Of a DNA stretch of 64,000 bases, positions 1 to 8,389 are shown in pieces (position 1 is the stretch's first letter; every line of letters starts with the position of its first letter). The position numbers were made by a program, and so were the translations under genes. The stretch is from Rhodobacteraceae bacterium Araon29 (lineage in GTDB: Bacteria; Pseudomonadota; Alphaproteobacteria; Rhodobacterales; Rhodobacteraceae). The stretch covers positions 1,240,001 to 1,304,000 of the forward strand of contig CP046865.1 of assembly GCA_039640505.1 (NCBI GenBank), written 5' to 3'. The notes beneath the pieces were generated by a model. It saw only the letters and a program-made list of their open reading frames with translations. It was not told where the DNA came from and searched no databases.

Positions 1-925
1 CAAGCTCAGAGCCTGCCACATCGCGCAGCCGCGTAAACTCGGTCACCCGGGACTTGGTCAGACAGTCTTGGGCTAAAGCATCGGCAAAAAGATATATTTC
101 ACCGGGCTTGGTCCAGCTTTCTTCTTCGGTGGCATCGACTTGATACAGCCCATAGGAAATCTCGGGGTTATAGGCGATGGCCTTGTTGGACGGAATGGTC
201 CAAGGGGTTGTTGTCCAGATCACAACCCGCGCAGTTTCAAGTCCCTTAGGGGCTGTTTTGAACGCAAATGGCACCCAGATGGTGTGCGACTTGTGATCGT
301 GATATTCGATTTCCGCCTCGGCCAGTGCGGTTTTTTCCACTGGCGACCACATGACGGGTTTTGAGCCCTGATACAGCGTGCCGTTCATCAGGAATTTCAT
401 AAACTCTTCGGCAATCACCCGTTCGGAATGAAAATCCATGGTCAGATAGGGTTTTTCCCATTTGCCGGTGACCCCAAGACGTTTGAACTCTTCACGCTGG
501 ATGGACACCCATTTATCCGCAAAGGCGCGGCATTCCTGACGGAAATCCACCACAGGCACGTCGTCTTTGTTGCGCCCCTTTTGGCGATAGCTCTCTTCAA
601 TTTTCCACTCGATCGGCAAGCCGTGGCAATCCCAACCGGGCACATAAAGCGCGTCATGCCCCATCATCTGGTGGCCGCGCACAACCATGTCCTTTAAGAT
701 TTTATTCAGCGCGTGGCCAATGTGCAGATTGCCGTTGGCATAGGGGGGCCCATCATGCAGGATATAGGGCTTGCGGCCGGTTTTTTCCCTAAGCCGGTCA
801 TAGATGCCCATTTTTTCCCAGCGGACCAGCCAGTCGGGTTCGCGCTTTGGCAGGCCTGCGCGCATTGGAAAGTCGGTTTTTGGCAAATTTAAAGTGTCTT
901 TGTAGTCGGGGGTCTCGGCGCACAT
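1..925 (-). CDS. ileS: isoleucyl-tRNA synthetase, N-terminal part (cut by window edge)
   Basis: Class Ia aminoacyl-tRNA synthetase that charges tRNA-Ile with isoleucine in the cytoplasm. Reading leftward from the ATG at 925, the frame is open to the window edge (about 308 codons of a family usually about 930-1000 residues long). The N-terminus contains the Rossmann-fold ATP-binding signature HIGHALNK within a YANGNLHIGHALNK context, followed by a DCHGLPIE segment typical of IleS. A purine-rich AAGGA lies just upstream of the start. The KMSKS loop, editing domain and C-terminus lie outside the window. Divergent from the nsrR region. Identification is firm; only the 3' end is missing because of the window boundary. 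Confidence 0.96.
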   Translation of the reverse strand, partial: MCAETPDYKDTLNLPKTDFPMRAGLPKREPDWLVRWEKMGIYDRLREKTGRKPYILHDGPPYANGNLHIGHALNKILKDMVVRGHQMMGHDALYVPGWDCHGLPIEWKIEESYRQKGRNKDDVPVVDFRQECRAFADKWVSIQREEFKRLGVTGKWEKPYLTMDFHSERVIAEEFMKFLMNGTLYQGSKPVMWSPVEKTALAEAEIEYHDHKSHTIWVPFAFKTAPKGLETARVVIWTTTPWTIPSNKAIAYNPEISYGLYQVDATEEESWTKPGEIYLFADALAQDCLTKSRVTEFTRLRDVAGSEL

Positions 926-973
926 TTCACGTCGTCCTTGAATAAACTTTAGGGCTGAAGGAGGGGCAGCGCG

Positions 974-1087
974 ATGTCTCAAGCGCCTTATCCCGGCGGC
1001 TCGTCTGGATCAGAGCGCCGGGCATATAATTCGTATAATGATCGCATGCATATAGGTCATTTGATGCCGCTTATAAACTTGTGTTGA
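974..1087 (+). CDS. possible 37-residue small ORF (weak)
   Basis: A 38-codon reading frame starts with ATG 9 bases after a good Shine-Dalgarno sequence (AAGGAGG) and ends at TGA 1085-1087, just before the convergent end of nsrR. The predicted peptide begins MSQAPYPGGSSGSERRAY and has no recognisable domain, signal or membrane segment. It occupies the ileS upstream region, so the ribosome-binding-like sequence may be chance. I do not recognise it; conservation in relatives would be needed to accept it. Confidence 0.22.
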   Translation: MSQAPYPGGSSGSERRAYNSYNDRMHIGHLMPLINLC

Positions 1088-1095
1088 CCTGCGGT

Positions 1096-1554
1096 CTAGG
1101 GGTTAGAGATGTGATTTTGCTCGGCAAGTGATAAAAGCTTGCGTAACCCTGAGTTTTGACCGCTGGCCAGCGCCAGTGATGTTTTGTCCAGTTCTTCGAA
1201 GAACGCATTCTGGGCATTTTTAAGCGGTTGGTAAAGGCCGCATACAGGCAGTATCAAACACGAACACGCGCCAGGGCTTTCGCAGTCAACAAGGGCGGTG
1301 TTTTGGCTCAGCGCGCGCGTTATCTCGCCCAAAGTGGTGTCTTTGGGCGATTTTGAAAGCTTTAACCCTCCGTTTCGTCCGCGCTCAGAGCGGATCAGGC
1401 CGGCTTTGACAAGGGTTGAGCAAACCTTGGCCAGATGATGATCCGATAGATCGAAAGTTTTAGCGATTTTTTGCACGGAAAGCTTTTGTGGATGCACCAC
1501 CGCCAAATGCAGCATCACACGAAGTCCGAAGTCTGTAAATTTACCAAGTTGCAT
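1096..1554 (-). CDS. nsrR: Rrf2-family nitric-oxide-sensing repressor NsrR
   Basis: Iron-sulfur transcription factor of the Rrf2 family; NsrR proteins lose DNA binding when NO attacks their cluster, relieving repression of NO-detoxification genes. The 152-residue protein has the N-terminal winged helix (residues 1-65, with the RGRNGGLKL wing) and cysteines at 91, 97, 99 and 105 in the segment DCESPGACSCLILPVC, matching the three-cysteine cluster ligation region of NsrR (about 91, 96, 102 in the E. coli protein). It is divergent from a small membrane protein and a truncated haemoglobin. A perfect palindrome lies 13 bases upstream of its start, so autoregulation is likely. IscR is less likely because of the context and the cysteine spacing. 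Confidence 0.88.
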   Translation of the reverse strand: MQLGKFTDFGLRVMLHLAVVHPQKLSVQKIAKTFDLSDHHLAKVCSTLVKAGLIRSERGRNGGLKLSKSPKDTTLGEITRALSQNTALVDCESPGACSCLILPVCGLYQPLKNAQNAFFEELDKTSLALASGQNSGLRKLLSLAEQNHISNP

Positions 1555-1567
1555 GAGATTAATAATA

Positions 1568-1580
1568 GCATTTGAAATGC
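1568..1580. promoter_or_regulatory. NsrR operator candidate 1 (nsrR-proximal)
   Basis: Perfect 13-base palindrome GCATTTGAAATGC (six-base arms around a central G). The ATTT-N-AAAT core with flanking GC/GY agrees with the NsrR consensus known from proteobacteria (ATGCATTTNAAATGCAT-like). It sits 13 bases before the nsrR start codon and so suits autorepression. A near-identical copy lies 37 bases away, centre to centre. Confidence 0.78.
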
Positions 1581-1604
1581 GGAATAAAAAGTGCTAATAA
1601 ATAC

Positions 1605-1617
1605 GTATTTGAAATAC
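1605..1617. promoter_or_regulatory. NsrR operator candidate 2 (haemoglobin-operon-proximal)
   Basis: Perfect 13-base palindrome GTATTTGAAATAC, sharing the TATTTGAAATA/CATTTGAAATG core with operator 1. It ends 18 bases before the ATG of the 50-residue membrane protein, between the likely promoter and the ribosome-binding site AGGAG, so it is placed to control the haemoglobin operon. Confidence 0.78.
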
Positions 1618-1635
1618 TAAATATAGGAGATCACC

Positions 1636-1788
1636 ATGACTTTTGTCGATTTAATACTTTTGCCGGGTACATTGGTATGCCGGCGTATGGGAATAGAACC
1701 GGAAAGCGATCAGGGGCTCATCCGGTCTATGTTCAATATGTTGATCTATCTGGTTGTTATTCTATCTGCACTTTGGATATTCATGTGA
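1636..1788 (+). CDS. 50-residue single-span membrane protein of the NsrR/haemoglobin operon
   Basis: A 51-codon gene starting at ATG 1636, preceded by AGGAG at 1625-1629 with good spacing. The product begins MTFVDLILLPGTLVCRRMG, continues with an acidic stretch (EPESDQ) and ends in a hydrophobic segment (about residues 33-50, LIYLVVILSALWIFM) that would span the membrane, leaving almost nothing after it. Its stop overlaps the GTG start of the truncated haemoglobin by four bases (GTGA), which implies translational coupling. It lies directly downstream of an NsrR-type palindrome. I do not recognise a named family. A role in NO defence, such as membrane positioning or electron delivery for the haemoglobin, is inference from context only. 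Confidence 0.72.
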   Translation: MTFVDLILLPGTLVCRRMGIEPESDQGLIRSMFNMLIYLVVILSALWIFM

Positions 1789-2204
1789 GCGCAAGACAGC
1801 CAAGGGTGCCTGTCACCCATGCAGATATACAAAAAGTTGTTGGCAATTTTTATGCGCGGGTGCGCGGCCACCCACTGCTAGGGCCAATTTTCTTTTCGAC
1901 AATTTCTCATGACCCCGACCTGTGGCGGGAGCATGAGGAAAAAATTGCCCGTTTTTGGGCCAATGCTTTGCTGTATGAAAACCAATACTCCGGTAACCCA
2001 ATGATGGTGCATGCGGGGATATCAGCGATCAGGCCGCAGCATTTTGACATCTGGCTTGGTTTGTTTGAGCAAACCCTGTTTGAGGTTTTAGAACAGAGAA
2101 CCGCTCAGCTTTGGTCAGAGCTTGCGCACCGCATCGGGCGGGGATTGAAACTTGGAATTGAGCAGGCGCGGCAAAGAACAGGACAGCCGCCCAACTTACG
2201 TTGA
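1785..2204 (+). CDS. group III truncated haemoglobin
   Basis: Small 2-over-2 globin of the trHb3 class, expected to bind haem and react with O2/NO in the cytoplasm. I start it at GTG 1785, overlapping the upstream stop, giving 139 residues, the usual size; the reading frame extends further upstream, but that sequence is the upstream gene in another frame. Visible features: Phe22-Tyr23 (B9-B10 position), a HEEKIARFWANALL helix with His50 as candidate distal residue, proximal His86 in RPQHFDIWLGLF, and the trHb3-typical Trp90. Expression is probably controlled by NsrR through the palindromes at 1568-1617. Family assignment is firm; NO dioxygenase or O2-sensing activity is inferred from the NsrR context. 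Confidence 0.88.
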   Translation: MSARQPRVPVTHADIQKVVGNFYARVRGHPLLGPIFFSTISHDPDLWREHEEKIARFWANALLYENQYSGNPMMVHAGISAIRPQHFDIWLGLFEQTLFEVLEQRTAQLWSELAHRIGRGLKLGIEQARQRTGQPPNLR

Positions 2205-2301
2205 TTTTTGCGGGACAATTGCAACATTGGTTTACGCCAATTTTACCTACTTTGTTGATACCGCCGTTGGCGGAAAATGATAACCATAGCTACGTTGTAA
2301 T

Positions 2302-3405
2302 TTAGGCGTTTTGCCTGCGATAAACCCAGCGCAGTTTAGACCATCTAAACCATGCCTTTTTATAGCCCATGAACATCCATCCCAGCGGCGTATAACGGAT
2401 GAACACAAGATAGAGCAGGATGGAAATAACAATGCTGGCCACGGTGTTAACAGCAATGGCACCAAAGGCAGGCCAATCGGCCTCTAAGAAAAATGCACCA
2501 AGGGAGAACACTACCATTCCATGAAAAAAGTAGATTGGATAGGAAAGTTCAACCCAAAAGCTAAGCCGTGTAGACGGCACTGCAACCAGCCTTAAGCAGA
2601 GCCCCGTAAGCCCGAGTGTGCTAAGCAATGTCGCGCTACCGCTGAGCCCATTCACCCACAAGAGGGCTGGCAGCGAAGAAAGCTCTTCCTCAAATGCTAC
2701 CCAAATTGTAAGCGCCAAAAGCAAAGCAACCATTGCCAAAATTAAGGCGGTGATCGACCACCTAAAGCTCGTAAGGCTCGACAAGAGACTTTGGTGATAG
2801 AAAAGCCGCCAGCCAAGGCAGAAAAAAGTCAAACTGAAAAAGAAAAATCCAAGCTCAATTTCACCGATATACTCGGGGTGAATATTGAACATACCATTAT
2901 CACGGCCCACAACTGAAAAACAAGTGATTGGAATCGCCCAAAGGAGAAGTGCCCACCGGGATCGCAGGCTTAAATCTATCAGTGCAATCACTTGTTGGGG
3001 TATGAAACGCCGGATAACAACGGCCACAGCATACATGAGCAAAAGGTAATATAAGAACCAAAGATGATCTAACGTCGGTAGGTCTGTGCCATGACGCACG
3101 GCGGACCACAGCGCAATCGGCGCGGCGATCAACCACCACAGAACAATTGGGAAAGCGATCCTATAAAGCCGGTCCCATGAAAACGCTATGGGGCTTTTGC
3201 GATCAAGCGATAAAGCCGCAAAAAATCCGGCTAGCATGAAAAACAAGGGCATACGCCAATTGTGAATCCAAAGAAACAAAATCCCAACCCACGCCAAGGG
3301 TTCCGATCCATCCTCGGTTTCAAGATATAAAACCAAAGCATGCAGCAATACGCCCATTAGCATTGCGGCGGCTCGTAATAAGTCTAAACCGTGAATTCGC
3401 GCCAA
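2302..3405 (-). CDS. acyltransferase-3 family membrane protein (OpgC/MdoC-like)
   Basis: 367-residue integral membrane acyltransferase with about ten hydrophobic segments. It begins MARIHGLDLLRAAAMLMGV, the typical DxLR start of acyltransferase family 3, and contains the NWRMPLFFMLAGFF motif of the OpgC/MdoC group, which adds succinyl or other acyl groups to periplasmic glucans or surface sugars. It starts only three bases after the ptsP stop on the same strand, so co-transcription is likely, though this does not imply a shared pathway. The substrate cannot be told from sequence. The gene ends convergently with the haemoglobin gene; a small CCGCC/GGCGG hairpin lies between them. Confidence 0.82.
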   Translation of the reverse strand: MARIHGLDLLRAAAMLMGVLLHALVLYLETEDGSEPLAWVGILFLWIHNWRMPLFFMLAGFFAALSLDRKSPIAFSWDRLYRIAFPIVLWWLIAAPIALWSAVRHGTDLPTLDHLWFLYYLLLMYAVAVVIRRFIPQQVIALIDLSLRSRWALLLWAIPITCFSVVGRDNGMFNIHPEYIGEIELGFFFFSLTFFCLGWRLFYHQSLLSSLTSFRWSITALILAMVALLLALTIWVAFEEELSSLPALLWVNGLSGSATLLSTLGLTGLCLRLVAVPSTRLSFWVELSYPIYFFHGMVVFSLGAFFLEADWPAFGAIAVNTVASIVISILLYLVFIRYTPLGWMFMGYKKAWFRWSKLRWVYRRQNA

Positions 3406-3408
3406 AGG

Positions 3409-5658
3409 CTACCCCTTATCGCCATTCAAAAGAAAGTCCATTACAGCTTGACGAACCGAACTGTCACCACGATTTCGGGCCTCATCAATGACATGTTTGA
3501 GCGCATCAAGATCCGTGCGCATTAGCATATGTTTTACAGGGCCGATTGATGCCGATCGCATTGACAAAGAATTAATCCCAATGGCCGCCAAACACAGCGC
3601 TTCGACTGGCCGCCCCGCGTCTTCCCCACAAAATGAAAGCCGCACACCAGATGCTGTACAGCGGCCGACGATAAACTCAAGAAAGCTCAAAAAGCTACTG
3701 CTCAAGGTATCATAGCGCTTACGCACCAATTCATTTTCGCGGTCCGCTGCAAAAAAGAATTGCTTTAGGTCATTGCCGCCGATCGAGATAAAATCGACCT
3801 GTTCAAAAAAGTCTTGCGGTGCATAGGCAAGTGACGGTGTTTCAAGCATAGCCCCCACTTCCAGGTGTTTGGGCAGATTGTGGCCCAAAATTCGTTCACG
3901 CTCTAGTGTCTTGTCCATTTCGGCCCGTGCAGCTCGAAATTCGTTTGGATCTGCCACGAAGGGAAACATCACCGAAAGGGGCCGGCCATTGGCGCCTCGC
4001 AAAAGCGCCTGCAATTGCATCCGCATTACACCGGGTTTATCAAGTCCAACGCGTATGGCGCGCCAGCCAAGCGCCGGATTTGGCTCTTGCACATGGTTCA
4101 TATAGGGAAGCACTTTGTCCGATCCTATATCAAGGGTGCGAAACACTACGCGCGCGCCGCCAGCCGCGTCCAAAACCCGACTGTAAAGGGCGCTAAGCTC
4201 GGACCGTTGTGGCATTTTGCTGCGCACAAGAAACTGCAACTCGGTCCGAAATAGCCCGACGCCTTCCGCGCCAGAGTCCTTAAAAGATGGCAAATCAGCG
4301 ATCAAACCGGCGTTCATCTGCAGTTCTATCCGCTTGCCACATTTCGTAACAGCCGGTCTATCTCGGATTGCGCCGTAGCGTTTTTGGGCTTGCGCTTCCA
4401 TCGCCATTTTGTCTTTGAAGGCCGTAATAATGGTTTCATCTGGCCTAAGGTGGACAATGCCTTGCTCTCCGTCCACCAAGATGCGGTCCCCATTTAAGGC
4501 TTCAGTGGTAATGTTGTCTGCATGGATCACCAAGGGAATGGCAAGCGCACGGGCAATAATTGCCGCGTGCGAGCCAACCGAGCCTTCTTCAAGCACTAAG
4601 CCGCGAAGGCTGCGGCCATAATCCAAAAGCTCGGCCGGCCCGATATTCTGCGCCACAAGGATGGGGTCTTTCGGCATCTCGGCGCCTGTTAACCGACCCT
4701 GACCAGTGAGAAGCCGCAACAGCCGATTAGACAGGTCATCAAGATCATGCAGCCTATCACGCATATATTGATCGGCCACTTGTGCCATCCGCGCACGGGC
4801 GGTGGATTGTTCTTTTTCAACCGCAGCTTCGGCTGACAAACCCTGGTCAATATCGATTTCTATACGCCGCATCCAGCCGCGCGAATTAGCAAACATTCGA
4901 AAGGCCTCAAGCACTTCAATCTGCTCGGTTTCGCGGGCGTCGACCCCCACCATCATTGCATCTAGGTTCTGCCGCAATTGCGCCATGGCTTCACTTAGAC
5001 GGGCTTTTTCCGCTACCGGATCTTCGGCCACCGGATTGGTGACAACAACGCGCGGTTCATGCAGCCAGACATTGCCGCGGGCCGTGCCTTCCTGAACTGG
5101 TGTGCCGCGAAAGAGGGCTGGCTGTTGATGGCGTGCCCGCAGGGCGGCTCCTTCCCCAACAAAAGCACCCAATTCAGTCATTTCAGCCAGAACCATAGCC
5201 ACCACTTCGAGCGCATAAATTTCGTCTGCGGTGTATTCGCGGGCAACTTTGGACTGGACAACCAAAACGCCCATGCCTTCGCCAAGGCGCTGAATAGGGA
5301 CGCCTAAGAAAGACGAATAGATTTCTTCGCCGGTTTCCGGCATAAAGCGAAAGCCTTTGGCCGACGGCGCATCGGCGGCATTGATCACTGAATTGCGCTG
5401 CGCCACGCGCCCAACCAGCCCTTCGCCCAGGCGCATCCGGGTTTTATGCACCGCATCCGCCCTTAGGCCTTCAGACGCGCATAATTCAAGCGTTTCTGCA
5501 TCCCGGAACAGATAGATTGAGCACACTTCTGTGCCCATTGAATCGGCGATCAAATGGGTGATTTTATCCAGCCGCGTTTGTCCGGCTGCATCTTCGGCCA
5601 TGGTGTCGCGCAACCGGCCAAGTAATTTACGGCTTTCGCTTTCTGATCTTTCTGACAT
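3409..5658 (-). CDS. ptsP: phosphoenolpyruvate-protein phosphotransferase PtsP (EI-Ntr)
   Basis: First enzyme of the nitrogen phosphotransferase system: it takes phosphate from PEP and passes it to NPr (PtsO) and on to EIIA-Ntr, controlling nitrogen/potassium and carbon regulation rather than sugar uptake. About 750 residues: GAF domain (about 25-165), EI N-terminal helical domain (about 190-320), swivelling phosphohistidine domain with active His at about 364 in GSVGSHAAIIAR, and PEP-binding TIM barrel to the C-terminus (GVGLFRTE, GGNDLKQF). I chose ATG 5658; a TTG two codons upstream has closer spacing to AAGGGG and is also possible. It follows lysC by about 15 bases, an arrangement common in alphaproteobacteria. 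Confidence 0.94.
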   Translation of the reverse strand: MSERSESESRKLLGRLRDTMAEDAAGQTRLDKITHLIADSMGTEVCSIYLFRDAETLELCASEGLRADAVHKTRMRLGEGLVGRVAQRNSVINAADAPSAKGFRFMPETGEEIYSSFLGVPIQRLGEGMGVLVVQSKVAREYTADEIYALEVVAMVLAEMTELGAFVGEGAALRARHQQPALFRGTPVQEGTARGNVWLHEPRVVVTNPVAEDPVAEKARLSEAMAQLRQNLDAMMVGVDARETEQIEVLEAFRMFANSRGWMRRIEIDIDQGLSAEAAVEKEQSTARARMAQVADQYMRDRLHDLDDLSNRLLRLLTGQGRLTGAEMPKDPILVAQNIGPAELLDYGRSLRGLVLEEGSVGSHAAIIARALAIPLVIHADNITTEALNGDRILVDGEQGIVHLRPDETIITAFKDKMAMEAQAQKRYGAIRDRPAVTKCGKRIELQMNAGLIADLPSFKDSGAEGVGLFRTELQFLVRSKMPQRSELSALYSRVLDAAGGARVVFRTLDIGSDKVLPYMNHVQEPNPALGWRAIRVGLDKPGVMRMQLQALLRGANGRPLSVMFPFVADPNEFRAARAEMDKTLERERILGHNLPKHLEVGAMLETPSLAYAPQDFFEQVDFISIGGNDLKQFFFAADRENELVRKRYDTLSSSFLSFLEFIVGRCTASGVRLSFCGEDAGRPVEALCLAAIGINSLSMRSASIGPVKHMLMRTDLDALKHVIDEARNRGDSSVRQAVMDFLLNGDKG

Positions 5659-5673
5659 GGGCAAAGGCGCCCC

Positions 5674-6912
5674 TTATGATACTTTGTCCAATTCAAAGGC
5701 ATCATGCAGGGATTGAACCGCAAGTTCCATATATTTTCTATCAATCAACACAGAAATTTTGATCTCTGAGGTTGCGATCACCTTAATATTTATGCCTTCA
5801 TCTGAAAGTGTTTTAAACATCTTTGCGGCAACGCCTGACTGGCTGCGCATGCCAATACCAACCGCCGAAACTTTGGCCGCCTGCGTATCTGCAATGAGCT
5901 CGCTAAAATTTATTACGCCGGTATCTTTAGCATCTTGCAGCGCTTTTTCAGCGCGAATGACTTGATCCGTTGGGCAAGAAAAGGTCATATCCGTGCGGCC
6001 CGCTTCGGCGATATTTTGGATGATCATGTCAACATTAACGCCGGCCTCCGACAAGGGGCCAAAAATTGCAGCGGCAATTCCGGGCCTGTCCGCCACCGAA
6101 ACCAAAGTCATTTTTGCCTCATCTCTCGAATAGGCAATGCCTGAAACAATGTTGGATTCCATAATATCCTCCTCTGCGCAGACCAATGTCCCGGCGCTGT
6201 CTGCGGGTTCTTCAAAACTGCTCAGAACCCTTAATTTCACTTGGTAGCGCATCGCCAGCTCAACCGAACGCGTTTGCAGAACCTTAGCCCCCAATGAGGC
6301 CAGCTCAAGCATTTCTTCATACGATATCCGGTCTAATTTGCGCGCTGTGCCGGCAATTCTGGGATCCGTGGTATAGACCCCATCAACATCAGTATAAATA
6401 TCGCAGCGCTCTGCCCCAAAGGCTGCGGCAAAGGCTACGGCTGTGGTATCCGACCCGCCGCGTCCTAGCGTGGTAATACGTCCCTCGGGGCTGACCCCTT
6501 GAAAGCCGGCCACCACCGCTACCCGCATCCCTTCGGAAAATTTAGCAGATATATTCTTTGTTGGAATATCTTCAATACGGGCGGTGGAATGGCTTGAGGT
6601 GGTTAAAACCGGCACCTGCCAGCCCTGCCAACTGCGCGCGGGCACATCCATCTCCTGCAGGGTTAGGGCCATAAGCCCAGCGGTGACGTTTTCGCCCGAA
6701 GAGACCACAGCATCGTATTCGCGTGCATCAAACAGCGGAGATGTCTCATTGACCCAGCCAACCAACTCATTGGTTTTGCCGGACATGGCCGACACAATCA
6801 CAATCACATCATAGCCTTTGGCCACTTCCAAACCGATACGCTTTGCCGCACGCTTAATCCGATCAAGCGTCGCCACAGAGGTGCCACCGAATTTCATCAC
6901 AAGAACCGGCAT
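5674..6912 (-). CDS. lysC: aspartate kinase
   Basis: Phosphorylates aspartate to aspartyl-4-phosphate, the first step of lysine, threonine, methionine and diaminopimelate synthesis. 412 residues, the usual length of the lysC-type enzyme. The kinase domain begins with the signature KFGGTSV (residues 7-13); GRGGSDTTAVAFAAA binds ATP; two ACT domains occupy about residues 265-412 and probably mediate feedback inhibition by lysine and/or threonine. The start is preceded by AAAGGA. It is the upstream gene of the lysC-ptsP-acyltransferase string. Confidence 0.96.
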   Translation of the reverse strand: MPVLVMKFGGTSVATLDRIKRAAKRIGLEVAKGYDVIVIVSAMSGKTNELVGWVNETSPLFDAREYDAVVSSGENVTAGLMALTLQEMDVPARSWQGWQVPVLTTSSHSTARIEDIPTKNISAKFSEGMRVAVVAGFQGVSPEGRITTLGRGGSDTTAVAFAAAFGAERCDIYTDVDGVYTTDPRIAGTARKLDRISYEEMLELASLGAKVLQTRSVELAMRYQVKLRVLSSFEEPADSAGTLVCAEEDIMESNIVSGIAYSRDEAKMTLVSVADRPGIAAAIFGPLSEAGVNVDMIIQNIAEAGRTDMTFSCPTDQVIRAEKALQDAKDTGVINFSELIADTQAAKVSAVGIGMRSQSGVAAKMFKTLSDEGINIKVIATSEIKISVLIDRKYMELAVQSLHDAFELDKVS

Positions 6913-7069
6913 TTTATTCCTTTATTCAGTGTTTTTAGGGGGTTTAGGACCTCTGGGTCACCTTGACAAGAAAATTTGAGAAAATAGTGTCGCGCAGGAG
7001 AAGGTAACTTCGAGTTGGAGGTATTGATAGGCTGGATCCGCAGTGCTCTTCACAACGGTTGCACGCCCC

Positions 7070-7687
7070 TCAAAATGGATGATCGCTGCCATCCTGCGCA
7101 TTGAGCCCGGTGATAGTGCGCTTGAGCTGCCGGTAGTCAGTACTGACATCCAGCGGCGCTTGATCAGTTCCCATCATTGTGCGGCACCCATCCCGGTTTA
7201 AAAATGCTTACGCTTATTGCGTCTGGCCTGAGTTCAGCGGCCAAGGTGCGGCCAATGTTTAGCACTGCCGCTTTTGAGGCGCAGTAGGCATAAGTGTGCC
7301 CGCCCGCGCGGGTGCGGCTGGCCATCATACTTGAAATAATCGCGCTCTTTGCAGTTTTTGCCTGACGTAGTTTTGGCAACAGCGCTTGATCAAAAAAGAC
7401 ACAGCCCAAGTGTTGACCGCAAAGCTTCGCTTCCAGATTTCTTTACCATAGCGGTCTTTCATGGATAGATCACGGTCCATTAAACCCCCCGCATTGTAGA
7501 TCAAAAGATCCAAAGCAAGGGTACGAATTTTGTCTGGCAGGCTTTCAACCGAATAGTCATCGGTCATTTCAAGACCAATCCACCCATCATCGGTGCACGC
7601 AGTGCCTCAGATTTCTTCTTCGGCGCGATATAAATCAAACAACCCTTTGCCTAATCCTCGATTGGCTCCTGTAATTAAAACTATCAT
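7070..7687 (-). pseudogene. broken short-chain dehydrogenase/reductase gene
   Basis: Reading leftward from ATG 7687 the N-terminus MIVLITGANRGLGKGL is a clear SDR nucleotide-binding motif, but three lesions break the gene. First, an in-frame TGA at 7607-7609 after 26 codons. Second, a frameshift at the A-run around 7392-7397, after which the frame changes and continues DQALLPKLRQ and SSMMASRTRAGG. Third, a frameshift near 7181-7187, where PGWV should run on to RTMMGTDQAPL. The SDR catalytic stretch is preserved as YAYCASKAA. The natural end is TGA 7070-7072, so the intact gene had about 206 codons, in the range of csgA-like SDR proteins. Three independent lesions make sequencing error unlikely. 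Confidence 0.86.
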
Positions 7688-7836
7688 GCTGCATCCTTTT
7701 GAAATAATTTCTCGCTATAGGATGAGAGAATACTAGAACGCTAAGCTTTTTCTTCGTCAAAATACTCAAATGACCTAACTTTTTCAATGACACCAAAATA
7801 TCTGATAGCCCTGAACTCGCTGGCCTCTTAACTGGA

Positions 7837-8280
7837 TTAATTGGTTTTACGGCCGGGCATGAACGGCAAGGGGGCGACCGGTATGCCCTCTTTTAACAAC
7901 TGTTTCGCTTCGTCCGGCTTTGCTGCGCCGTAAATGGATCGCTCCGGGGCGCTGCCATCGTGGATGGCGCGGGCTTCTGTGGCGAAATTATCCCCCACAT
8001 AATCGGCATTTGTTTCAATATGCTTGCGCAGCTCTTTTAGCGCTTGTTGCGCCGGGTCGGCCGGCGCGCTCAAAGGCTTTTCTTGCGGTTTCTTAGCTTG
8101 CGCGCCGGGTGCATCGGATGTGTTAACCCGAGGCGCCATGATCGCCTTTTGGATAGATGGTGATCCACATATTGCACAGGTGACCATTTTTGCTTTTAGC
8201 AATTTGTCAAAGGCTGCCGCGGATTGAAACCAGCTGTCAAAACTGTGGTCATTTTCACATTTTAGAGCATATTGAATCAT
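7837..8280 (-). CDS. DUF1178 family protein
   Basis: Protein of 147 residues from the preferred start at 8280 (MIQYALKCENDHSFDSWF); an ATG at 8310 would add ten residues that fit the family less well. DUF1178 proteins are small, of unknown function and common in alphaproteobacteria. Visible features are a CENDHSFDSWF start and a TCAICGSP motif; the cysteines (KC and CAIC) suggest a small metal-binding site. The centre is rich in Ala, Pro and Lys and probably flexible. It lies alone between a decayed SDR gene and the phyH-dddQ pair. Confidence 0.85.
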   Translation of the reverse strand: MIQYALKCENDHSFDSWFQSAAAFDKLLKAKMVTCAICGSPSIQKAIMAPRVNTSDAPGAQAKKPQEKPLSAPADPAQQALKELRKHIETNADYVGDNFATEARAIHDGSAPERSIYGAAKPDEAKQLLKEGIPVAPLPFMPGRKTN

Positions 8281-8389
8281 TGCGCGTCCAGGGTAGCTGA
8301 GCTGAGCCATAGATAATCTCTATGAAGTTGAAATCAAGCCAAAAACGATTATCCGCCTCGCCGCTGCTGTGTGGTGCAACCAGCACCAC

